From: Neofusicoccum parvum
Taxonomy: Eukaryota; Ascomycota; Dothideomycetes; Botryosphaeriales; Botryosphaeriaceae
Length of the DNA stretch: 64,000 bases
Direction: 5' to 3'
Assembly: GCA_020912385.1 (NCBI GenBank)
Contig: CP087215.1
Span: 2,294,001 to 2,358,000 of the forward strand
The notes beneath the pieces were generated by a model that saw nothing but the letters and a program-made list of their open reading frames with translations, did no database searches and was not told the origin of the DNA. Both the position numbers and the translations under genes were made by a program. Positions 56,460 through 64,000 of the stretch are shown piece after piece. Position 1 is the first letter of the stretch. Every line of letters starts with the position of its first letter.

Positions 56460-59400
56460 CCAAGCGGATGGACTCGCAGCAACCTCTTCCTACTCTGGGA
56501 AGGCTAAAGGCACCAGTCAAAAAACTAGACGGCCCTACAGCCAAGGGACAACAGCAGGGGCCGCAGTCTAGGTCCCTCAATATGGTATCACGCACCTCGA
56601 ACACGGAAGCTCTCACCGGACCAAACCTATGGAAACAATTCAAGACATAAGGGACACTTAACGGAGTGTCTATTAGGATCCTGATCGATACAGGATCATG
56701 CGGGAACTTCATTCACAACGAGCTTGTACAGAAAATGAACATCCCCTACCGTAAGAAACAGGAGCCCTACCCTCTTAGCGGGTTTGATGGCTCCTAAGCA
56801 GCCTATGGAGAAGGCTGGGTAAATATAGAAACGGAGGAAGCAACCCTCCAGATAGGGAACCATTAGGAACGGATTTCCCTCGACGTCCAACGCGTCCCCG
56901 GGCATGATATCATTCTAGGAATGCCCTGGATTAGGACACAGAAACCAATCTTCGACTTTAGAAGAGGAGACTCCATCATCTTTCAAGAGGACCTTGAAAA
57001 CCTCTTACGAAAACAAGGGCTAGAGAAAGAAAACGGGTTGTTAGACACCCTAAGGAAACTCCTAGCAGCATCAACACAGGAAGTAGCCAGTGTAAGGCCT
57101 AAATATGGCAACTGTGTAGGCAACTCCGATAGTAGTATAAGTCAGGACCAGGACTACGACGCAGGTAGCGAAGCCTCCTCGGTAAAATACAGCCCATCGG
57201 CAGGAATAAGCCCTACTGAGCGAAACGATACCCCCACTAGTACGGTCAACCAGGATAGCATAAGACCCAGCGACGGCAACATCAACGGCCACCTCGAGGA
57301 CGGAATAAGCCAGAACTAGGACAGCAACGAGGCCTCCTCGGTAAAATGCAACACCTCGAGCGGAGTAAGACCAACCCAGACCGACACTTCTCAGGAACCA
57401 GAAGTACAACACACGACACGAAGGACTACGAGGAAGCGGCGTAAGGCTAAAAGTAAGGCTTCGCGTAAGCAATTAGCAGCCCTAGAACCTCAAATCGACG
57501 TCCAGATAATCTCAGGAGAGGCATTCAAGCGTATGAGACGCCAAAGACATCAGGTCTGCCTTATGTACATCAAACCCTCACAGGCAGTGCAGCAACGAGC
57601 ACTGGCTAAGGCCCAAAGAGAAAGGCTAAAGAATGAGGACACTCCCGCTCCTCTAGGAGGAGATGATCCCGCGAGGGTCGTAAAGGGACAACACGGCAGT
57701 CTAGAAATATGGAACAACCCGTATGGATATCCTCCGATACCCGAAATGGAAACGGTACCCAGCGAGTACTGGGATCTACAGGCCGTTTACCAGGAAAGAG
57801 GAAAAGAAGACTTGCCTAAGCATTAGCCGTGGGACCACAAAATCCCACTTAAGCCAGGCACGAAACCAGCCTACAAGCCCATCTACTCCTTATCAGAAAA
57901 GGAGATGACAGCACTTAGGGACTACATCGAGAAGAACCTCGAACGAGGATATATCCGACCTTCAACGTCATTAGCCGGATACCCAATCCTCTTTGTCCCG
58001 AAGAAGAACGGCAAGCTACGCCTATGTGTCGATTACCGACAGCTAAACGACATCACGATCAAGAACCGGTACCCTCTCCCTCGCATTAACGAGCTCCAGG
58101 ACAAGTTAAGGAAAGCAAAGTACTTCACGAAGCTAGACCTCCGGGACGGATACCATCTGGTTAGGATTAAAGAAGGGGAAGAATGGAAAACAGCCTTTAG
58201 AACGAGGCTAGGACTCTACGAGTACACAGTAATGCCATTTGGGCTTACCAACGCTCCGGCAACATTCCAGAATCTCGTCAACGACACACTACGAGAATAC
58301 CTGGATATCTTCTGTATGGCTTATCTCGACGACATCCTCATCTTTTCGGAAACCCTTGAGGAACACAAGAAGCATGTCAGAAAGGTCCTAGAAGCCCTCC
58401 AAGCAAAGAACCTCTCTATCGCACCCGAGAAGTGCGAATGGCACGTCTAGAGGACAGAATTCTTAGGCTTTATTATCACCCCAGGTCACGTCGGCATGGA
58501 CGACTCGAAACTGGATTCTATTAGGGAATGGCCAGTACTACGAACAATCAAGGAAGTACAGTCCTTCCTAGGATTCGCGAACTTCTACAGGAAGTTCATC
58601 TGGAACTACTCCGGAGTTACGGAACCTTTAACTAGGCTTACGCGAAAGGAGCATGGCTTTAAATGGGAAGACGATCAGCAACGGGCATTTAACTCGCTCA
58701 AACGGATGTTTTACGAAGCCCTAGTACTCGGGATATACGACCCCGATAAGCCCACCGAAGTGGAAACTAATGCGTCAGGATTCGCCCTTGGAGCATGTCT
58801 TAGCCAGCCTAATGAAGAAGGCAGATAGCACCCAGTCGCGTTCTACTCACGGAAGTTCACCCCGGCAGAGCTCAACTACGACATTCACGATAAAGAGCTT
58901 CTGGCCATTGTCTCAGCATTTAAGCAATGGAGACATTACCTCGAAGGAGCAAGCCACCAGGTGGTAGTACGCTGTGATCATCAGAATCTCACACGCTTCA
59001 CCACGACCAAGGAATTAAACCGACGGCAGGTTCGCTGGTCAGAAGAAATGGCCTCCTATGACTTCAAGATCACCTACAGAAAGGGATCTGATAACGCCGC
59101 AGCTGACGCGCTCAGCCGAAGAGTGGATTATATGGAAGGAAAAACCGAGCCGCACCCTGTAATCTTTACAGCGGATAGCGATGGATCGCTTCTCCTTACT
59201 AGACAGACGCTACCTATGCTACGCATCGAGCCAAACCCATGGCACCAGAAGATCCGAGAAGCATACGCCCAGGACTCCTTCGCGCAGGAACTTTTAACGC
59301 TTGAGGACGACCCGCGTATTGCTCGAGATAGAGAAGGAACGCTTCTCTTTAAAGGACTCATCTATGTACCAACACGGCTACGAGAAGCACTGGTAAAAGA

Positions 59401-60916
59401 CATCCATAAAGCCCCAGCACACGGACATCAGGGCATCGACAGGACAACAGAAAGAATCACGAGGAACTATTACTTCCCAGGACTGAGGAAAACCGTACAG
59501 CGTGTAGTCTCGCAGTGCGATCTTTACATCAGAAGCAAGGCCGCGACACATACACCTTATAGTCTCCTACAGCCGCTGGAAGCACCTAAGCGACCATGGC
59601 AGTCCATCACGTTGGACTTCGTTACCAAGTTACCTAGGTCAAAAGATCCTCTCATAGGAGTCTCGTACGACTCGATTCTCGTCTTCGTCGACCGACTTAC
59701 GAAGTACGCATACTTCCTACCCTACCTCAAGGCATCCAACGCAGAACAGCTCGCCTACACGTTCCTCCGAACCATCTTCGCGGATCATGGAATGCCGGAA
59801 GAAATAGTGTCGGACAGAGATAAGCTCATAGCCTCTGAATTCTGGCAAACAGTTATACGCCAACTAGGAACGAAGAGCAAGCTCGCCACCACAGCACACG
59901 CGTAAACCGACGGTCAAACTGAACGAATGAACCGGACCCTTGAACAATACCTCCGCTGTTATATCAACTACCCACAGGAGAACTGGGCAGAACTACTACC
60001 TATAGCCCAATTCGCCTACAACAGCTCCAAACAAGAATCCACGAACGAATCACCGTTCTTCGCCAATTACGGGTTTGAACCAGAAGCCTATAGGGAAACG
60101 ATCCCAAGCAGAAAGCTAGCGCAAAGTGGTATCCTTAAAGCCGAGCAGCTGAAGGAACTCCATAAGGCCATCAGCCTTAACCTCGAGTACGTCCGAATCA
60201 TGATGTCCAAATACTACAACAGACGGCACCAGGCGGCACCGAACCTAAAGAGGGGGGATAAGGTCTATCTCCTTAGGAAAAACATCAAGACCAAACGGCC
60301 AAACGACAAATTGGACTTCAAAAAAATTAGCCCATTCAAGATTGAAGAGAAACTTAGAGAAGTCACCTATCAACTCAAACTATCAAACACAAGGATGAAC
60401 TCCACCTTCCACGTCTCACTACTCAAGCCAGCACCAGAGGACGCCAACATCCCAGAAACCCAAGAAGAAATTATACCAGAAAACCCGGACGCCGAAGAAA
60501 AACAGTACCCAGTAGAGAAGATCCTGGACTGTAAGCGATTCGGCCATCAGCTTAAGTACCTAGTCAAATGGGAAGGATACGGGAATGAGGATAACCAGTG
60601 GATACCTAAGGACGACATACATCCAGAACTGGTCATAGAATTTCATCGCCAGAACCCTAACCTCCCGCGAAAACGAGGCCGCCCTCGAACGAGAAGGACG
60701 GAAAACCCTCAAGAACCGCCGGATCCAGTGCGAAGGGCGACAAACGAGCAGAATCTACCAGCTCAGGAGGACGAGGAGACCTCGTACCAGTCGCAGGCTC
60801 ACCGGCAGACTCGGCGGACTCAGCCGACTACGGCGCAGCAGGACCCACCGCCTCGTAACGTAGCCGTTCTGACACGGACAGACCCTCAGAAGTCGCAGGG
60901 TCGGGAGGGCCCCTAG
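56460..60916 (+). pseudogene. Gypsy pol: protease, RT, RNase H, integrase, chromodomain (with nonsense codons)
   Basis: Different frame from gag (-1). Protease active site LIDTGS at about 56681. RT from about 57860: [38 protein letters not shown] and YLDDILIF (58321). RNase H about 58750-59100 includes RKGSDNAAADALSRR. The integrase has an HHCC-like head (GHQGIDRTTERITRNYYFPG ... CDLYIRSK, second Cys now Tyr) and DDE segments LDFVTKLPR, FADHGMPEEIVSDR. It ends in a chromodomain (YPVEKILDCKR, YLVKWEGYGNEDNQWIP, about 60500-60640) that targets insertion to heterochromatin. TAG/TAA stops at about 56650, 58448, 58826 and 59903 among others. Confidence 0.92.
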
Positions 60917-61476
60917 AAGAACCAGCAGCTTCAGCCCTCTCGAGCTCCTCCAACGATTCGAAACCCTCGCGAATCATACGAGAACGACGCGACTGAAGGA
61001 AGCGCTGCTATTTACGTAGGCGAAGAAGCTTCTCCAACGTTACATCCTCCTCCGCGGCGAGACGAGCCTGCTCCCGTTCCAAAGAATCCACTAAGGCTGG
61101 TTAAGAACAAACCCGAGAAGATAGAAAGGAACTTACAACGCGAGACACCCCGAAGTGCAACATCACACCCGGTCCGACGAGCCCCCAAACAGGCAGCACA
61201 AATAGACGGGTTCTCTTATAAAGCCACGCACTCCGACTCGTGCTCCAGGCAATTAGCACAAGGAACCATCTCGACACCCCGGAAGAGGATCTCATCCAGT
61301 AGCTCCCAGCGACGAAGGGTGACCCTATTCACCTTACAAGGGCGAAGGTTAATAGCGGAATCTTCAACAACACGTTTCTTCGGAGGCATCGCGGAAACTT
61401 ACGAGAGAAGGAACGAACTAAGCGACCTACAGGAAGATATACCAAGAAACGGAAGAATCTTCGGGCCGAAGATCCT

Positions 61477-61490
61477 AAAGGGGGGGGTAG
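61477..61490 (+). other. Polypurine tract before the right LTR
   Basis: AAAGGGGGGGGTAG immediately precedes the TGTTACGG start of the right LTR, the plus-strand primer site. The 560 bp between the end of pol (60916) and this tract hold no ORF I recognise. Confidence 0.75.
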
Positions 61491-61944
61491 TGTTACGGCG
61501 CAGCCTTCACAGGCAGAGAGTTAAGGATCAACCTGACGGAACAGCGAGAAGTCGGAAGGCACAAAAGATCCGAGGTCACAAGACTCCTCACGTAAGACAG
61601 TACGTACGCCCCACTTGTGCCCTTAATAAACGGCACGCCAACTTGTACCCTCAAGTAACGGCACGCTTAGCGGTGCCCTTAAGGGACGGCACCACCAGAT
61701 TGTTACAACTTTCCTACAGTATATAAGCACACTCACTTAGCTAGATACTTAACCCTTCATAGTCAACTTCGATAATCAATCTACACCATTGATTAGTAAC
61801 ACGGCCTTCGCACGCAGTGCTCAGTCACGTGTATTCGTTCATACTTATTCTCTCCCCCTACCTTGTACCCACTCAAGGTAAACCCTACACGGCTTACCAC
61901 CCTCTTTGGTGTTTGATCCTTAGGGGCAGAGGCCCGCCGTTACA
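61491..61944 (+). repeat. Right LTR of the gypsy element
   Basis: 454 bp, same ends as the left LTR; TATA box at 61720-61727. The roughly 14 differences from the left copy are all C/T or G/A. Confidence 0.95.
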
Positions 61945-62568
61945 CCAGCCTAGATATAGCAGCCCGTCGTAGAGCTACTACTATTTAAGGACAGGCTACT
62001 ATACCGGAAGGATACCGGTAGCTGCTAGTACGTCTGCAGGAACGAAAAGATAATGAAAGAATACTAGTACGCCGAGTATAGATGGTCGATTAGAGGAGGT
62101 AAAGGCCGGTAGAGTAGGATAGTAGAAGAGGGATTAAATAAGAGGTTCTAAGAGGCGGTAAAATAGATCTACTACTAGCACTTCTTCCCTACCTTCTACA
62201 GCTCGTAGTACTTTGAAGTCTACCAGCCGGAGCGGGAGTAAGCAGTGTAGTAGTAGGAGAAGAAGGACTAGGCGTAGCCCGCCTAGGAGGGAGGCTAGGA
62301 GGGAGGCTAGGAGGAAGGCTAGGAGAGAGAGTAGGAGGAAGGGAAGAGAAGAAAGAGAGGAGAGTAGCTATAGTAGTAGGTATGGAATAAGGCGAACCGG
62401 AACTAGGAGGAGCTAGAGAAGTAGACCTAGGCCACTATTAAGGATAGAGAGAAGAACGAGGTCAGCCTATAGCTAGATAGGATATAGTGGCTACTATACC
62501 TAGCCCGGCTAAACCGCGACGAACTACTAGCGTCGATCAAGGAGCCTAACCTAAAGGCGCGAAGGTAT

Positions 62569-62979
62569 CCTAACCGAAAGACGCAAATCCAGCGCGACCG
62601 CGCTGGATTTAGATTGTGTGGGAAAGAATCGTCGGGTGGGCTGGACGCGCACCGCACTGGATTTACCGCACTGGATTTGGAGCGAGGTGCTCGGATCGAG
62701 TCTACACTCGGTCAGATTTCCAAGCGTGGCTCTGCGACCACTTTTTATATGAGCCACCTTAAAATCCGACCGCTGCGTCGTGAGAAAACCAGCCACTTGG
62801 GGTAAGAGTAGGGTTAGGGTTGAGGTTTTTTGATGGGGTAAGGGTGATCCGTGCGGCGGCGGCGGCAGCAGCGGCGGTAGCAGTAGTAGTAGCAGCAGCA
62901 TTTACGAGCTTTCTCACACCAGCATCATTCTCTCTAGCAACTTTCAGTATTAGCAAGACAATACTAGCTAGCGCACCAA
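62569..62979 (+). promoter_or_regulatory. Intact 5' header of OrsD-type copy 4 (palindrome, TATA-like box, telomere-like motif)
   Basis: Starts CCTAACCGAAAG. It has a perfect 26-bp palindrome (62585-62610), two further copies of ACTGGATTT, a TTTTTATATGAGCC box at about 62742, GTAAGAGTAGGGTTAGGGTT at about 62801 with two telomere-like TTAGGG/TAGGG units, then a GCN/AGC-rich trinucleotide zone up to the ATG at 62980. The same layout precedes copies 1-3, so it is the conserved promoter/leader of the repeat rather than local unique DNA. Confidence 0.65.
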
Positions 62980-63250
62980 ATGGCGACAGCGTACTTTTAT
63001 CACCAGGCGGAATACCGGCTCGCGATCTGCAGGGAGTGCTGGCACGCCGTCTGGCCGGACCAGGTGGAAGGCCATCTGCGGGGGAAACACCACCGGATGG
63101 GCCGGAAGCAGGCGGAGCTGGTCGGTAGTGAGGTTAGAAGCTGGCATGGCTTGATTGCATTCTCGAGCGAGCTGGAAGTGCCAGCCCGGGTGCAACGGCC
63201 CGTCACAGAGCTGCCACTGTTCAAGGACGGGCTGCTGTGCCAGAAGGACC

Positions 63251-63299
<49 letters not shown>

Positions 63300-64000
63300 C
63301 AGTAATAGTAGCAGCTGCCAGTACGTCTGCAGGAATGAAAGGATGATGAAAGAGCACTGGCGCACCGAGCACGGATGGTCGATTGGAGGAGGCAAAGGCC
63401 GGCAGAGCAGGATGGTGGAAGAGGGGTTGAATAAGAGGTTCCAAGAGGCGGTAAAGCAGGTCTACTGCCAGCGCTTCTTCCCCACCTTCCACGGCTCGCA
63501 GTACTTTGAAGTGTGCCAGCCAGAGGAGCAAGCGCAGCAGGAGGACCAGGCGCAGCCCGCCCAGGAGGGAGGGGAGAGAGGGGAGGGAGGAGGGGAGCAG
63601 CTGTGGCAGCAGGCGTGGAACAAGGCGAACCAGAACTGGGAGGAGCTGGAGAAGCGGGCCCGGGCCACCATCGAGGAAGGAGAGAAGGACGAGGTCAGCC
63701 CGTGGCTGGACAGGACGCAGTGGCTGCCGTATCTGGCGCGGCTGGACCGCGACGATCTGCTAGCGTCGGTTGAGGAGCCCAACGCCAACCCAGACAGGCC
63801 AGAGGAGGAGGAGGAGCCGGCGGCAGCGGCCATCTGGAAAGCCATGGACGAGGTTGCGCGCATCGGCCAGCAGGCGGTGACCCAGCAGGTCGGCATATTC
63901 ATCCGCATGGAGCTGATGAGGACGGAGAAGCACCAGAACCGGTACCACCCGCTGCAGCCGTACATGGAGGAAAACGCGGTCGCGGACAGGTCGAGGGCGT
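62980..64000 (+). CDS. OrsD/DUF3505-type C2H2 zinc-finger protein, copy 4, intact to the window edge
   Basis: Open for 340 codons from ATG 62980 to the right edge. First zinc module at residues 10-45: YRLAICRECWHAVWP ... VEGHLRGKHHR (C-x2-C ... H-x3/4-H), the hallmark of the OrsD (DUF3505) domain named after the orsellinic acid cluster. A poly-Ser tract (about 20 Ser from AGC repeats, 63253-63315) precedes a second C2H2 module, CQYVCRNERMMKEHWRTEH. Then comes a W/F/Q-rich part (VYCQRFFPTFHGSQYFEV), an acidic Gln/Glu/Gly linker, and a helix-rich stretch (EEGEKDEVSPWLDRTQWLPY). Copy 1 shows the protein continues well beyond this. Role unknown; zinc fingers suggest nucleic-acid binding, and the repeat context suggests a mobile or telomere-linked gene. 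Confidence 0.85.
63253..63315 (+). repeat. AGC microsatellite encoding poly-Ser, expanded only in copy 4
   Basis: About 20 AGC/AGT codons plus one AAT. At the equivalent place copies 1-3 have only one or two serine codons (AGTAGC or GTAGC before TGCTAG/TACTAG), so the expansion is specific to copy 4. Confidence 0.85.

Larger units (their letters stand above)
54022..61944 (+). mobile_element. Complete Ty3/gypsy chromovirus-type LTR retrotransposon (7,923 bp), TSD CCAGC
   Basis: Two 454-bp LTRs, a 5-bp target duplication CCAGC (54017-54021 and 61945-61949), gag and pol in the order protease-RT-RNase H-integrase-chromodomain, and a polypurine tract before the right LTR. The two LTRs differ at about 14 positions, all transitions, as expected for RIP. 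Several TAG/TAA codons in gag and pol make it non-autonomous. No tRNA primer-binding site is obvious after the left LTR (sequence begins CTTTAACCACC). Confidence 0.95.
53408..62544 (+). pseudogene. OrsD/DUF3505-type gene, copy 3, split by a complete gypsy element
   Basis: The left part (53408-54021) carries header and the first zinc-finger module, with ATA at 53816. The right part (61945-62544) continues in perfect register after the retrotransposon (duplicate CCAGC at the break). It stops at ...CAAGGAGCCTAAC, equivalent to about position 63785 of copy 4. RIP is lighter than in copies 1 and 2; many codons of the zinc-finger region are still readable. Confidence 0.85.

Noticed and set aside
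62213..62657. Arg/Ser-rich frames around the copy 3 / header 4 junction
   Set aside because: Wrong-frame readings of the decayed OrsD gene and of the palindromic header.
62801..62822. TAGGGTTAGGGTT as an internal telomere
   Set aside because: Only about two units and conserved within every header, so it belongs to the repeat rather than being a chromosome end.
48342..64000. Helitron interpretation of the tandem OrsD copies
   Set aside because: No CTRR end with a preceding hairpin and no Rep/helicase motif can be read in the window; kept only as a remote alternative.
1..64000. tRNA, rRNA or CRISPR loci
   Set aside because: Looked for T-loop-like GGTTCRANYCC with matching stems and for regularly spaced repeats; none convincing.

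Overview
This is nuclear DNA of a filamentous ascomycete (Pezizomycotina, most likely Sordariomycetes). The evidence is short 47-146 nt GT-AG introns with CTRAC-type branch sites, fungal-only families (AA11 LPMO, RTA1, fungal UNC93-like, chloroperoxidase-type heme-thiolate peroxidase, fungal NCS1 permease), and repeats carrying the classic signature of repeat-induced point mutation (RIP: CpA to TpA and the complement TpG to TpA). Species cannot be assigned by reading.

Layout. (A) 1-17.3 kb is mostly intact genic DNA: a GH43-like glycoside hydrolase cut by the left edge, an AA11 copper LPMO, a UNC93-like MFS protein, a lineage-restricted PPxY protein with an in-frame TAG, an OSTA/TMEM184 membrane protein, an acyltransferase-3 protein and a type II membrane glycosyltransferase-like protein with a GC-AG intron. 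(B) 17.6-25.2 kb is a degenerating zone: a bZIP relic, a solo LTR with 5-bp TSD, a 5'-truncated LINE with 15-bp TSD, an LRR (Ecm33/Sps2-like) relic, one intact small unknown gene, and pseudogenes of an NCS1 permease and an O-methyltransferase. (C) 26-39 kb looks like an oxidative/tailoring or detoxification neighbourhood without a visible backbone enzyme: a small secreted peptide, RTA1 exporter-like protein, aldehyde dehydrogenase, secreted heme-thiolate peroxidase, SDR pseudogene, type-B carboxylesterase and epoxide hydrolase. (D) 39.3-64 kb is a nested transposon block: two LINE relics, a nearly full-length Tad1-like LINE with both ORFs, then a head-to-tail array of at least four copies of an OrsD/DUF3505-type C2H2 zinc-finger gene with its own ~410-bp 5' header. 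One copy is split by a complete chromodomain Ty3/gypsy element (454-bp LTRs, TSD CCAGC) and another by a solo LTR (TSD CTAGC).

The most unusual part is the OrsD-type array. Each upstream copy is truncated at a different point in its 3' part and joined, at a short telomere-like CCTAAC(C/T)NAAAGG motif, to the 5' header of the next copy. RIP damage falls from copy 1 (heavy) to copy 4 (none), and copy 4 keeps an open frame to the window edge with two zinc-finger modules and a newly expanded poly-serine tract. The most complete relic shows, after the zinc-finger half, a conserved segment that I think resembles the first arginine box of tyrosine recombinases. A mobile or telomere-linked recombinase/helicase gene family is therefore plausible, but unproven from this window.
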